This document shows positions 44,893 through 54,399 of a DNA stretch of 64,000 nt, in pieces. Within the stretch, counting starts at the first letter, position 1. Each line of letters starts with the position of its first letter. The position numbers were made by a program, and so were the translations under genes. The notes under the pieces were generated by a model. That model ran no database searches and was not told the DNA's origin. It saw only the letters and a program-made list of their open reading frames with translations. Source of the stretch: Marinobacterium jannaschii DSM 6295 (GTDB lineage: Bacteria; Pseudomonadota; Gammaproteobacteria; Pseudomonadales; Balneatricaceae); contig NZ_KK211064.1 of the NCBI RefSeq assembly GCF_000620085.1, positions 356,272 to 420,271 on the forward strand, read 5' to 3'.

Positions 44893-46488
44893 CTATTCCA
44901 GTGTTGCTTCTGCAGCCTGCATTCCCGGCAGGGCCTGTGGATCAAATGGGTCGATCTGCTCCGGCCTGATATGGCTGCGGGCATAGTTCAGGTAGGCTTC
45001 ACTCTCGACAAACAGCCGGAACAGTGCACCGTCCAGCTTACCCTCTTCGACCATCCGCCCCATGATGCTGAATGCCTGTGACAGCTTCATACCTTTCTTA
45101 TAGGGGCGGTCGGGCGAGGTCAGGGCCTCGAAGATATCCGCGATACACATGATGCGCGCGCGCAGGGACATCTCGCTGCCCTGCAGGCCTTTCGGATAGC
45201 CACTGCCGTCGATGCATTCATGGTGGTTGCCGGCGATCTCCGGAACCCGCTGCAGGTAGCTGGGGTAGGAGAGCGCCTCCAGCATATCCTGGGTGATAAT
45301 TATATGGTCACGCATGATATTGCGTTCGGCTTCAGTCAGAGTGCCCCGCAGGATCAGCAGGTTGTTCAGCTCGTTATCGCTGATCAGCTGCTGTGGCTGG
45401 CCGAAGCAATCGGTCCAGCGTATCCCGGCCAGTGCCTGGATACGCTGCTGATCGCACTCGGCCAGCGCTTCGCTGCCACGGTTGCAGCGCCGCAACAGCT
45501 CCAGGTCACTGTCCAGCTGGCGGCATTGTTGCTGGTAGTGCTGCATCTGCGCATCGTTGTGAGGCTGTTGTAGCAGCTCAATATAGAGGTGTTGCTTGTA
45601 CTGGGTGAAGCGCGCCGCGACCAGCTCGATGCGATCGAAGATGGTCTGTAGCTTGGTGGCTTTTTCGATCACGTGTTCCGGCGTGGTGATCTTGCCGCAG
45701 TCATGCAGCCAGCTGGCGATTTGCAGTTCGTAAAGTTCATCATCAGTAAACTGTACCTCACTGAAGGGACCTTCCCTGCTGTCGCACACCGCCTGGGCCA
45801 GCACCTGGGTAATCGCCGGAATATTCTCGCAGTGCTTGCCGGTGACCGGTGACTTATGGTCGATCGCCCGGGCAATGACCTTAATAAAGGACTCCAGCAG
45901 GTTGCGCTGTCCCTCGATCAGCTTGCGCTTGGTGAGTACCGTGGCGGCCATCGACGAGAGTGACTCAATCAGCAACTGCAGGTCATCTGAAAACGCCTGA
46001 ATCTCGCCGTTCTCATCGAGCGCATTGATCAGTTGCAGGACGCCGATCATCTCGCCTTCATGGTCCTGCAATGGTACGCAGAGGAAGGACTTGGAGCGGT
46101 AGCCGAATTGCTCGTCAAAACGCCGGGTGCCGGAAAAGTCGAAGCGGTCACAGTGATAGACGTCAGGGATATTCACCGGGCTTTGTTGCAGGAATGTCTG
46201 CACCACTACCAGTTTGGAGGGCTCTCCGCAGGGTTCATACAACGGGATCGATGGCAGCTTGTCCGGCTTCTGGTTAATACCCAGGGTTTTATTGTAGAGC
46301 ACCGTGAATTCCAGCTGATCGCGCTGGTTCTGGCTCAGGGTATAGAGGGTGCCGGCATCGGCGTTGGTCAGGCTCAGGCAGCCCTGCATGATCTGATCCA
46401 GCAGCCGGTCATGGCTTTTTTCAGCGGTCAGGGCCAGGGCGAGCCGGGCCAGTTGCTGAACAATATCCCTGTTGGTTCTGGTGATCAT
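44893..46488 (-). CDS. GAF-HD-GYP c-di-GMP phosphodiesterase
   Basis: 531 aa from the ATG at 46488 (MITRTNRDIVQQ), chosen for the AGGA 5 nt upstream. Residues about 15-180 are a GAF domain (DRLLDQIMQGCLSLTNADAGTLY ... FLCVPLQDHEGEMIGVLQLIN). The HD-GYP domain has SWLHDCGKITTPEHV near 260 and HHECIDGSGYPKGL near 430, both intact, so it should hydrolyse c-di-GMP to GMP or pGpG. It is convergent with the cyclase gene, whose stop is 8 bp away. Confidence 0.9.
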   Translation of the reverse strand: MITRTNRDIVQQLARLALALTAEKSHDRLLDQIMQGCLSLTNADAGTLYTLSQNQRDQLEFTVLYNKTLGINQKPDKLPSIPLYEPCGEPSKLVVVQTFLQQSPVNIPDVYHCDRFDFSGTRRFDEQFGYRSKSFLCVPLQDHEGEMIGVLQLINALDENGEIQAFSDDLQLLIESLSSMAATVLTKRKLIEGQRNLLESFIKVIARAIDHKSPVTGKHCENIPAITQVLAQAVCDSREGPFSEVQFTDDELYELQIASWLHDCGKITTPEHVIEKATKLQTIFDRIELVAARFTQYKQHLYIELLQQPHNDAQMQHYQQQCRQLDSDLELLRRCNRGSEALAECDQQRIQALAGIRWTDCFGQPQQLISDNELNNLLILRGTLTEAERNIMRDHIIITQDMLEALSYPSYLQRVPEIAGNHHECIDGSGYPKGLQGSEMSLRARIMCIADIFEALTSPDRPYKKGMKLSQAFSIMGRMVEEGKLDGALFRLFVESEAYLNYARSHIRPEQIDPFDPQALPGMQAAEATLE

Positions 46489-47040
46489 AGACGTCCTGAA
46501 TTTTTGAGCCTTGTTGCAATAATCAGTGACAATAACCAGATGTAGCGATTCGGACAAGCGACACAGCCTTCAAAGCGTTTCAAAGTGGCTGACAGAGTGT
46601 CTGATAAATGCAGCGCTGAAGCAAAAATCCTGTGTCTGTCGCCGCCTGATGGAAGTTGTTCCCCAGGGGCCTGGTGCCGTTTACAGGGCCACACAGAACT
46701 GGATTCAGTATTACACATGCAGGAAATTCTGCTGCTGTTTTATGGCGGAGGCCTGACGGGTGCTGCGAAGCGGCACAGGACTGTGCCGTGGGAGTTAGAG
46801 CGTAATGGGAGGTGCCTGCCCTGGCGTTTCCCTGCCGATACGTTTCCTGATCAGCTGCGAACCAGATTAAAGCTCAAGGATGACATCCGTGTGACAGTGC
46901 TGTGGCTTTTTACTTCTGTGAATGCGTTGCTGAATCAGCTGTCTGGGTCTAAAACTGTAAGGTGCGCAGGCTGTTTCCGACATAAACGATTTGCCGTCTG
47001 AATCGCGCTTGATCGACCACGGATATAGAAGGGATTGCTT
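46489..47040. other. Divergent intergenic region
   Basis: About 550 bp between the HD-GYP gene and the next c-di-GMP gene. Open frames here have no convincing start sites or protein character. Presumably holds both promoters; I could not pick clear boxes. Confidence 0.4.
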
Positions 47041-49233
47041 TTGGACAAAGTGCGATTGCTGATACTGGGGCTGGTGTTCGGGGTGACATTTGCACTCTGT
47101 AGCTATGCCGTCTGGTGGTTGCAGGGTATCAGCGAACGGGAAAAACGGATGCTGCTGAATGAAGTGGTGTCGGTAGAAGCCGCAGCGATTGAGCGTCACC
47201 TGTCACGGGCGCTGACGGCCTCTTATGTGCTTGCCCAGCAGGTCCGGAGCGCCGGTGGTCAGCTGGAAAACTTTGAAGCGGTTGCAGAAGAGCTGATGGT
47301 ATCGGTACCGGAAGTTTCCAACCTGCAGCTGGCGCCGAATGGCGTGATCGAGCAGATCTATCCGCTCAGGGGCAATGAACGCGCGCTGGGGCTGAACCTG
47401 CTGGATGGCCAGCCACGAAACCGCGAGGCGGCACTGGCTCTGAGGGATCGCCGCCTGACACTGGCGGGCCCTTTTGAGCTGGTACAGGGCGGCGTTGCCG
47501 TTATCGGTCGCAATCCGGTCTTTCTCTCCACGGCCGATGGCGATGAGCACTTCTGGGGGTTCGCTTCGGCATTGATCTTTATTGATAAGATACTGGCTTC
47601 CTCTGAGCTGGGAAAGCTGGAGCGGACCTGCTGCTCTTACGAGATCGCGAGGGCCGATAACCTGATTGGCCCCGAATATATCTTTGCCTCTTCGGAATCG
47701 GCGATGGATGCCAATGCGGTGGAGGTGCAGATCAGTGTGCCTAATGGCCATTGGATGCTGCGGCTCAGCCGCCATCCGGGGAGCCAGTTCGCGTTCTGGC
47801 AGGGGATGCTGCTTAGCGGCCTACTGGCGCTGCTGCTGTCAGCGCTGGTTGCGCGGATTCAGCGCGAGCCTGACCGGCTGCGGAAACTGGTCGAGAAAAA
47901 AACCGAAGAGCTGGAAAAGCTCGCCTTTCATGATCCCCTGACCGGGCTGATTAATCGCCGTCTGCTGACTCAGGAGCTGGAGCATCAGATAGAGGTGATG
48001 CGGCGGGAACACAGTCAGGCGGCGCTGTTTTACATGGATCTGGACGACTTCAAACGCATTAATGACAGCATGGGGCATGAAGCGGGGGACCAGTTACTGG
48101 TCGAAGTGGCATTGCGGCTGAAGAACGTGCTGCGCGGTCAGGATCTGGTGGCGCGGCTGGGCGGCGATGAGTACGCCATTATGCTGTTGAATATCCGCTC
48201 GGCCGAGGATGCCCAGCGTGTTGCTAATAAGATCCTGAGTTCAGTCAGCAGGCCGACCAACCTCTGCGGCCACGAGGTGGTCACGGCGATGTCGATCGGT
48301 ATCGCTATGATCCCGGCCGATGGCTGGGATGCCGCTGCACTGATGAAGAGTGCCGACCTTGCCATGTACAGCGCTAAGCGCCAGGGCAAGAATCAGGTGG
48401 CGTTTTTTGATCCCGGAATGCAGTCACAGGTGGTGGCGTCGCTGCGGGTGGAGGAAGAGCTCCGGCACGCGCTGGAGCACGATGAACTGCGGCTTCACTA
48501 TCAGCCGATTGTTGAACTTCCCGGACGCCGTCCGGTGATGCTGGAAGCCCTGCTGCGCTGGCAGGTGCCGGGGCAGCCGCTGCGATACCCCGGAGAGTTT
48601 ATTGAGGTTGCCGAACAGAACGGTCTGATCGTACAGGTGGGGTATTGGGTGATCCATCAGGCCTGCATGATGTTGCAGCAAAGGGAGAAAGAGGGGCTGG
48701 AGCTGTTGCCGGTGGCGATCAATGTCAGTCCGAGGCAGCTACAGGACCCGATGTTTGCAGATTGCCTGGCGGAGATTCTGCTGGATACCGGCGTCAGTCC
48801 CGCACTGATCGAGCTGGAGATTACTGAGTCTGTCCTGATGGAGCAGCTTGACCGGGCACTGATGCTGCTGAATCGACTGAAGGGGATGGGCGTGGGAATC
48901 GCCATTGATGATTTCGGTACCGGTTATTCCTCGCTGGCGCAGCTGAAAGAGTTGCCGGTGGATACCCTGAAGATCGACCGCTCCTTTGTGGTTGGCATGA
49001 TGGAAGATAAGCGGGGACAGCAGATTGTCGAGGCGATTGTGGCGATGGCCCATACCTTGGGTTTATCGGTGATTGCAGAAGGTATTGAAGAAGAATCCCA
49101 GCAGATTATATTGCAGCAATATGGCTGTGACCTCGGGCAAGGGTATTTTTATAGCAAACCAAAACCCGTGGAACATCTTAATCTGGGGCCTGAGAAAGTG
49201 GCCGAAGAAAAGAGTGGTCTGCTACAGGATTAA
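47041..49233 (+). CDS. CHASE-GGDEF-EAL membrane c-di-GMP protein
   Basis: 730 aa from a TTG at 47041 with AAGGGA upstream (an in-frame TTG two codons earlier is also possible). TM1 is about residues 5-27, followed by a periplasmic CHASE domain (VSNLQLAPNGVIEQIYPLRGNERALGLNLL ... TLAGPFELVQGGVAVIGRNPVF), TM2 about 240-265, GGDEF with intact GGDEY near 374, and EAL with intact EAL near 501, [25 protein letters not shown] and AEGIEEESQ. Both activities are possible. It probably senses a small periplasmic ligand. Confidence 0.9.
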   Translation: MDKVRLLILGLVFGVTFALCSYAVWWLQGISEREKRMLLNEVVSVEAAAIERHLSRALTASYVLAQQVRSAGGQLENFEAVAEELMVSVPEVSNLQLAPNGVIEQIYPLRGNERALGLNLLDGQPRNREAALALRDRRLTLAGPFELVQGGVAVIGRNPVFLSTADGDEHFWGFASALIFIDKILASSELGKLERTCCSYEIARADNLIGPEYIFASSESAMDANAVEVQISVPNGHWMLRLSRHPGSQFAFWQGMLLSGLLALLLSALVARIQREPDRLRKLVEKKTEELEKLAFHDPLTGLINRRLLTQELEHQIEVMRREHSQAALFYMDLDDFKRINDSMGHEAGDQLLVEVALRLKNVLRGQDLVARLGGDEYAIMLLNIRSAEDAQRVANKILSSVSRPTNLCGHEVVTAMSIGIAMIPADGWDAAALMKSADLAMYSAKRQGKNQVAFFDPGMQSQVVASLRVEEELRHALEHDELRLHYQPIVELPGRRPVMLEALLRWQVPGQPLRYPGEFIEVAEQNGLIVQVGYWVIHQACMMLQQREKEGLELLPVAINVSPRQLQDPMFADCLAEILLDTGVSPALIELEITESVLMEQLDRALMLLNRLKGMGVGIAIDDFGTGYSSLAQLKELPVDTLKIDRSFVVGMMEDKRGQQIVEAIVAMAHTLGLSVIAEGIEEESQQIILQQYGCDLGQGYFYSKPKPVEHLNLGPEKVAEEKSGLLQD

Positions 49234-49249
49234 CTCAGTTATCCAGCCT

Positions 49250-49276
49250 CCGGGTAATTGCACCCGGTAATATTTT
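49250..49276 (+). terminator. Terminator after the CHASE-GGDEF-EAL gene
   Basis: CCGGGT and ACCCGG form a stem around AATTGC followed by TAATATTTT, 16 bp after the stop. Confidence 0.75.
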
Positions 49277-49820
49277 AATCTGATTTATATATATCGATAT
49301 AAGTACAGGTTATCTAAAGATCTCGAGCCTGAGTCCGCAAAATCCTCACTTTTCCACAGCCGTAAACCATCTTCTCCTGCAGTGGAAAACTGTTTTTCAC
49401 CAGGCCGTCAGGAAGTGCTTTAATGGCTGGTTAAAAAACAACCTCTAACAGCTTCTTCATAACTTAACCACCAAGTTACACACAGAAAAAGATACCCACT
49501 GTTCCTGTGTGTAACTGTGTGTGTATAGTCTTTGCTTGTTGCTAAAGGTATTGATATTAAAGGGTTTCATGAATAAGGGTTATTTTTGTTCAATCTTCAT
49601 CTGCCAGCCTTCACTGGCATGGGTATAAGTTTTTACTCACAGATAAACATCAGTATCCGCTGCATAAGAATCTGTGCGTAACCCCTTTCGTGCAAGGCTG
49701 TTTATAACTCTGTTATTAATTTATTAGCAGATGGCTCTGAGCCACGTCACAGCAGCCTTCCCGGTGGCTGGTGATAACCGCTGCACTTGAAGCGGCCAGA
49801 GCGGGCTTTAGTGCTGCAAT
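49277..49820. other. Long intergenic region with a strong inverted repeat
   Basis: No coding region found. Composition is more A+T-rich than the neighbours. Main content is a 12-bp perfect inverted repeat (49474-49485 / 49505-49516). Confidence 0.5.
49474..49516. repeat. Perfect 12-bp inverted repeat with 19-nt loop
   Basis: AGTTACACACAG and CTGTGTGTAACT are exact reverse complements. There is no T run, so it is not a standard terminator. It may be a regulator site or a small-RNA hairpin. Confidence 0.7.
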
Positions 49821-49839
49821 TGGTACCAGACTGGTACCA
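49821..49839. promoter_or_regulatory. Probable operator of the MocR-type regulator
   Basis: TGGTACCA-GAC-TGGTACCA: two direct copies of a palindromic octamer, 11 bp apart and also symmetrical about the centre. It lies about 90 bp before the regulator start. MocR/GabR regulators bind paired direct repeats of this kind, and autoregulation is common. Confidence 0.6.
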
Positions 49840-49926
49840 CCGATCGAAATTGTCTGGCTCTGTTTATAAGCGGCAGATATTCATAGTTTTAATCATCGAT
49901 CAGTGTACTTAACGGGCCGTTCCATT

Positions 49927-51384
49927 ATGGTATTCCATCTCTTTCATCTTGATACCGACAGCGGTCGCAGCCTGCAGCAGCAAATACGGGCGCAGCTAAC
50001 CGCTGCTATTCTTAACGGCCATATCCCCCGCGATATGCCTTTACCCTCGAGTCGGAAACTGGCTCAGTTATTAAGCGTATCCCGCAATACGGTGATCCGG
50101 GTTTATGAGCAGCTACTGGATGACGGCGTTATTATCTCCCGTGAACGCAGTGGTTATTATATTAATCCGGAATATACTGCCGTGGCCCGGCCTGAGCCGG
50201 TGGTCGCCCGTGGCGATGACCGGGTCAACTGGCAGCGATTCCTGCATCAGCGTCCCAGCGAGCAGCGCAATATCGTCAAGCAGAAGCATTGGCAGCGCTA
50301 CAGCTACCCCTTCGTCTACGGCCAGTTTGACCCGCAGAGTTTCCCTGTCCAGCAGTGGCGCGAGTGTAGTCGTGACTCCGTCAGTGAGGCGGCCGTGGGT
50401 AACTGGGCGGCGGACCAGCTGCAGGACGATCCGATGCTGGTGGAGCATATCCTCACCCATATATTGCCGCGCCGGGGCATACTGGCTAAGCCGGAACAGA
50501 TCCTGATTACCGTGGGTGCGCAGCACGGCATCTATCTGATCAGCCAGCTGATACTGAGGCCGGGGGATCGTTTCGGCATCGAGAATCCCAATTATGTGGA
50601 TGTACGGAATATTGCCGCCAGCCGACCGGCCCAGGTGCTCCCGCTGCCGGTGGATGAGGAGGGGCTGGTGGTCGATCAGCGTCTGGCCGGCTGTGATTGT
50701 GTCTATGTCACCCCCAGTCACCAGTTTCCCACCACTGTGACCATGTCCCTGCCGCGTCGTAAGGCCTTACTGGCGGCCGCCGCCGAGCATGACTTTCTGA
50801 TTATCGAAGATGACTATGAGGCTGAGGCCAACTTCACCTCCACCCCTTGTCCGGCGCTTAAGAGCATCGACCATGCCGGGCGGGTGGTCTATGTCGGCAG
50901 CTTCTCGAAGACCCTGGCCCCGGGCCTGCGGCTGGGCTATCTGGTGGCAGATGAAACCCTGATCCGCGAGGTGCAGGCGCTGCGGCGGCTGATGCTGCGC
51001 CATGCACCGATGAACAACCAGCGCACCGTGGCACTGTTTATCGCCCGGGGCTATTACGATGCCCTGATTAACCGACAGAGCCTGATCTACAAGGAACGCT
51101 GGCAGCTGATGCGTGAGGCACTGCAGCACCACTTGCCCGACAGTACCAATCCGCCGACCTTCGGCGGTTCATCCTATTGGGTGGAAGGCCCGCCGACACT
51201 GGACAGCCGGGTACTGGCAGAGAAAGCCCGGGCCGAAAGTATCCTGATCGAACCGGGCGAGGTGTATTTCAGCGGCAGGCCACCGCAAAACTGTTTCAAG
51301 CTGGGTTACAGCTCGATTCCGTCCGAGCGGATCGAACCCGGTATCGGCAAACTGGCCGAGCTGGTGCACCGGCTGGTGCCCTGA
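49927..51384 (+). CDS. MocR/GabR-type transcriptional regulator with aminotransferase domain
   Basis: 485 aa from the ATG at 49927 (MVFHLFHLDTDSGRSLQQQIRAQL); the in-frame GTG at 49903 has no better ribosome site. The N-terminal GntR winged helix is LPSSRKLAQLLSVSRNTVIRVYEQLLDDGVI. The C-terminal part is a fold-type I aminotransferase-like sensor with PLP lysine near residue 329 in SFSKTLAPGLRLGYL, plus DDYEAEANF. It binds PLP and an amino-acid-like effector. The palindromic repeat upstream is the likely operator, and the following dehydrogenase gene a likely target; effector unknown. Confidence 0.9.
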   Translation: MVFHLFHLDTDSGRSLQQQIRAQLTAAILNGHIPRDMPLPSSRKLAQLLSVSRNTVIRVYEQLLDDGVIISRERSGYYINPEYTAVARPEPVVARGDDRVNWQRFLHQRPSEQRNIVKQKHWQRYSYPFVYGQFDPQSFPVQQWRECSRDSVSEAAVGNWAADQLQDDPMLVEHILTHILPRRGILAKPEQILITVGAQHGIYLISQLILRPGDRFGIENPNYVDVRNIAASRPAQVLPLPVDEEGLVVDQRLAGCDCVYVTPSHQFPTTVTMSLPRRKALLAAAAEHDFLIIEDDYEAEANFTSTPCPALKSIDHAGRVVYVGSFSKTLAPGLRLGYLVADETLIREVQALRRLMLRHAPMNNQRTVALFIARGYYDALINRQSLIYKERWQLMREALQHHLPDSTNPPTFGGSSYWVEGPPTLDSRVLAEKARAESILIEPGEVYFSGRPPQNCFKLGYSSIPSERIEPGIGKLAELVHRLVP

Positions 51385-51537
51385 ACCAAGGACGTACTCT
51401 TCTCCTTCTTCGGCAGGGTATCAGATTGCTTCAAAGCAGCGGTTAACTGGCTCTCTGCACCGGGGCTGGCGCTTCTTACACTGGGGCTATCGAATCTGCA
51501 TTGCTTTGCAGCCCCCAGATAAGAACAAGAGGCGTAA

Positions 51538-53082
51538 ATGATGAGTCAGACTGAACAGATCCGTATCCGCGACTATATCAACGGTGAATGGGTTGAGCAG
51601 AACAGCAGCGGGTCGGTGCCGCTGAATAACCCATCGACCGGGGCTGTGATCGGTGAAGTGCCGATGGGGACGGCGCGGGAGTCACGCGCGGCCGTGGCGG
51701 CGGCAGCGGACGCTTTTCCGGCCTGGCGTGATACCCCGCTGCCAAAGCGTATGGGGTATATCTTCGCCATGCACCGGGGGATGATCGACGCTAAGGAAGC
51801 GCTGGCGCAGGCGATTGCGCTGGACCAGGCGAAGAATATTGCCGAGGCACGGGGTGAAGTGCAGCGGGTGATCGAGATCCTGGAGATGGCCTGTACCATT
51901 CCGGCGCTGATTCAGGGTGAAACCGTACCGGGTATCGCCAACAACATCAGCGGCCGCATCATCAAAGCGCCACTGGGCGTATTCTGTGGCGTCGCGCCGT
52001 TTAACTTCCCGGCGCTGGTGTTTGGCTGGTTCATTCCTTTTGCTATCGGTACCGGCAACACCTTTGTGTATAAGCCATCCACCGAATCACCGCTGTTTAT
52101 GCAGAAGATGATGCAGCTGATTCACGACCTGGGCCTGCCAAAGGGCGTACTCAATGTGGTACACGGTGACCGCGAAGTGGTTGAAGCCTGGTATGAAGAC
52201 GAAGATGTCGCCGGTGTCTGCCTGGTGGGCTCCTCTCCAACCGCCAAGGCGATCGCCGAAGGCTGTGGCCGTAACGGTAAGAAAACCATGCTGTTGGGCG
52301 GTGCTAAGAATTTCATGATGGTGATGGAAGATGCACCGATGGATCAGCTGATCGAAAATGTGCTGATCTCCGGTTATGGCTCTGCTGGCCAGCGCTGCCT
52401 GGCGGTTTCTAATATCGCCTGTGTGCCGGAAATTCACGATGAGTTTGTCGAGCGCCTGCTGCAAGCTTCCAAGAACCTGAGCATTGGTGATGCGATGAAC
52501 CCGGACCTGTTTATGGGGCCGGTGATCTCACGCAACGCCAAGGAGCGGATCGAGAACTATATCCAGCTGGGTATCGAAGGGGGCGCAACCCTGACACTGG
52601 ATGGCCGTAACCCGGAACTGGCAGCGGAAAACCGCGATGGTTACTTTGTCGGCCCGACGGTATTCACCGATGTAACGCCGGGGATGCGTATCGCCCAGGA
52701 GGAGATCTTCGGCCCGGTACTGAGCGTGATGAAAGTAGGCTGTATCGACGGTGGCCTGCGTATGATCCGCAACCACAAGATGGGTAACGGTGCCTGCATC
52801 TTTACCCAGAATGCGTACTACATCGAGAAGTTTATCAACGAGGCCGATGTGGGTATGGTCGGCGTTAACGTCGGCGTCTGCGCGCCGCATCCGTATATGC
52901 CATTCGGCGGAATCAAGGACTCGCTGGTAGGCAACAATAAGGTGCAGGGTAAGGAAGGTATCGACTTCTTCACTCAGAATAAAGTTGCCACGGTGCGGGT
53001 GATCTCTCCGCAAGACGCGGCGGGTAAGGATCAGGCCGCCGCGCCAGCTGGCGGTGAGGTACGCAGCTGCGTCGCCAGCTGA
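51538..53082 (+). CDS. mmsA: Methylmalonate-semialdehyde dehydrogenase (CoA-acylating)
   Basis: Converts (methyl)malonate semialdehyde to propionyl- or acetyl-CoA using NAD and CoA, in valine, beta-alanine or inositol breakdown. 514 aa. N-terminal INGEWVEQNSSG, GVAPFNFPALVFGW, FKPSTESP-type YKPST, GSSPTAKAI, catalytic Cys near residue 287 in SAGQRCLAVS. The MMSDH-specific absence of the general base Glu is seen (LLGGAKN). QEEIFGPVL and PHPYMPFGGIKDS complete the family signature. AAGAGGCG precedes the start. It follows the MocR-type gene by 153 bp on the same strand. Family members normally start GxS-type metabolic operons; here it stands alone. Confidence 0.94.
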   Translation: MMSQTEQIRIRDYINGEWVEQNSSGSVPLNNPSTGAVIGEVPMGTARESRAAVAAAADAFPAWRDTPLPKRMGYIFAMHRGMIDAKEALAQAIALDQAKNIAEARGEVQRVIEILEMACTIPALIQGETVPGIANNISGRIIKAPLGVFCGVAPFNFPALVFGWFIPFAIGTGNTFVYKPSTESPLFMQKMMQLIHDLGLPKGVLNVVHGDREVVEAWYEDEDVAGVCLVGSSPTAKAIAEGCGRNGKKTMLLGGAKNFMMVMEDAPMDQLIENVLISGYGSAGQRCLAVSNIACVPEIHDEFVERLLQASKNLSIGDAMNPDLFMGPVISRNAKERIENYIQLGIEGGATLTLDGRNPELAAENRDGYFVGPTVFTDVTPGMRIAQEEIFGPVLSVMKVGCIDGGLRMIRNHKMGNGACIFTQNAYYIEKFINEADVGMVGVNVGVCAPHPYMPFGGIKDSLVGNNKVQGKEGIDFFTQNKVATVRVISPQDAAGKDQAAAPAGGEVRSCVAS

Positions 53083-53124
53083 TCAACGGTCTCGCCGCCT
53101 TGAGCTCTACTGGCGGTGACGTTT

Positions 53125-53159
53125 CGGGCCTGGTTATTGTGTAACTGGGCCCGGTTTTC
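53125..53159 (+). terminator. Terminator after mmsA
   Basis: CGGGCC and GGCCCG pair, with an inner GTTA/TAAC pair, followed by GTTTTC. It lies between the convergent mmsA and gspN. Confidence 0.65.
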
Positions 53160-53217
53160 GCCTTGCTGGCGAGTAAAACCCCTTGGGCAGCCCTTAACTC
53201 CTCGCCAGCCGGTGAAA

Positions 53218-53925
53218 CTACAGGCGTCCACTGTAGTTCAGGCTAAAGCTGCCGTTGCGGCTGTTGCCGAGTAATCCTTCCAGCTGTTGCCTTATCGCGT
53301 TTTCTTTGGGGCGCAGCTTAGCGTTGAGTGTATAGCGGCCATCCATATTGAGTACCAGGGTACCGCTGAGGCCGAGTTGTTTCGACGGATCGGACAGTTT
53401 CAGCTGATAGCGGTTCTCGCTGCAGCTTAATTCACCACTGATCGCCGGCAGGCTCAGTTCATCGGACAGTTGCAGCTGACTCAGGATCAGCTTGCCGCCG
53501 GCCTGGTCGCACTGCTGGGGCTGCTCAACACTGGCCGTCAGTTCGCCGCCGAAGGCGCTGAGCCAGCCAAAGGCGGGCGGGATCAGGCCGGAGAGGGGCG
53601 CCTGCAGTTCGATATGACTCAGCTGCTGGCTGATCAGCGAGTGTCTCAGTCTGCCTTCCAGCTCGTCGCTGCGCAGTCTCCAGCCCAGGTCGAGGCTGGC
53701 CAGTGCCAGAGGGTCGGCCTGCCAGCTGAGGTTGTTCAGGCTCAGTTCTGCAATTTTGAGCGAGCGGCTGTCACCCGACCAGACGGTGCCTTCGGCCTGC
53801 TCCAGTTGTGGCCGGGGCGTCAGTTCCTGCGGCATCAACAGCTGCAGTGCGGTATTCACCGGCAATAGCAGGATCAGCCCCAGCAGGTAGGCGGGAATAA
53901 ACAGGATCAGCAGGCGGCGGATCAT
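53218..53925 (-). CDS. gspN: Type II secretion protein GspN
   Basis: 235-aa inner-membrane-anchored protein with one N-terminal helix (LLILFIPAYLLGLILLLP) and a beta-rich periplasmic part that ends with the family-typical LEGLLG...SFSLNYSGRL. Role in the secretion complex is poorly defined, and it is absent from some systems. Last gene of the operon, overlapping gspM by 4 bp. Confidence 0.85.
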   Translation of the reverse strand: MIRRLLILFIPAYLLGLILLLPVNTALQLLMPQELTPRPQLEQAEGTVWSGDSRSLKIAELSLNNLSWQADPLALASLDLGWRLRSDELEGRLRHSLISQQLSHIELQAPLSGLIPPAFGWLSAFGGELTASVEQPQQCDQAGGKLILSQLQLSDELSLPAISGELSCSENRYQLKLSDPSKQLGLSGTLVLNMDGRYTLNAKLRPKENAIRQQLEGLLGNSRNGSFSLNYSGRL

Positions 53926-54398
53926 TCGGCACCTCCCCGTTTCAGGGTCAGGTAGAGGTTGATATAACCCGCTGTGCTCTGCGCCGTCAGCTGGGTTTGC
54001 ACCACCTGTACCCCCTGTTTTGCCAACCGGTCGAAGAAACGCAGGCTGTCCTCATAACGGATATTTTCAGCCCAGAGACTGATGCGACCGTCACTCAGTG
54101 GCTGTACCCGGCTGACGGTGATCTTCTGCTGTTTCGCCAGGCGGGTTGCCAGCTGGCGCAGGTTCTGGCCGCGCTGGGCACCCGGAGCCTGTTTGCGTAG
54201 CTGTTTAACCTGCACCGCCGCGGCCTGCATCCATTCCAGGGTGCGGCCCTTGGCGTCGATCTGTTGTGTGAGCCGCTGTTGCTGCTGTTGCTGAGGACTG
54301 ATCAGCAGCCACCAGAACAGCAGCATCAGCACCAGCGGGGCGGCGATCAGCAGCAGGCGCTGTTCGCGGCGGGGCAGGGTCAGGAACCAGTGTTTCAT
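53922..54398 (-). CDS. gspM: Type II secretion protein GspM
   Basis: 158-aa bitopic inner-membrane protein. A short cytoplasmic N-terminus (LPRREQRLLLIAAPLVLMLLFWWLLI) is followed by a coiled periplasmic segment and a ferredoxin-like fold. It pairs with GspL to anchor the GspE ATPase. Overlaps gspN by 4 bp; starts 1 bp after gspL. Confidence 0.9.
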   Translation of the reverse strand: MKHWFLTLPRREQRLLLIAAPLVLMLLFWWLLISPQQQQQQRLTQQIDAKGRTLEWMQAAAVQVKQLRKQAPGAQRGQNLRQLATRLAKQQKITVSRVQPLSDGRISLWAENIRYEDSLRFFDRLAKQGVQVVQTQLTAQSTAGYINLYLTLKRGGAE

Positions 54399-54399
54399 A

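Noticed and set aside
46585-47001. 138-aa plus-strand frame between HD-GYP and GGDEF-EAL genes
   Set aside because: No convincing start signal or domain; composition looks non-coding.
51538-53082. Missing general base Glu in mmsA as an anomaly like that of the AstD-like protein
   Set aside because: CoA-acylating methylmalonate-semialdehyde dehydrogenases normally lack that Glu, so it is expected here.
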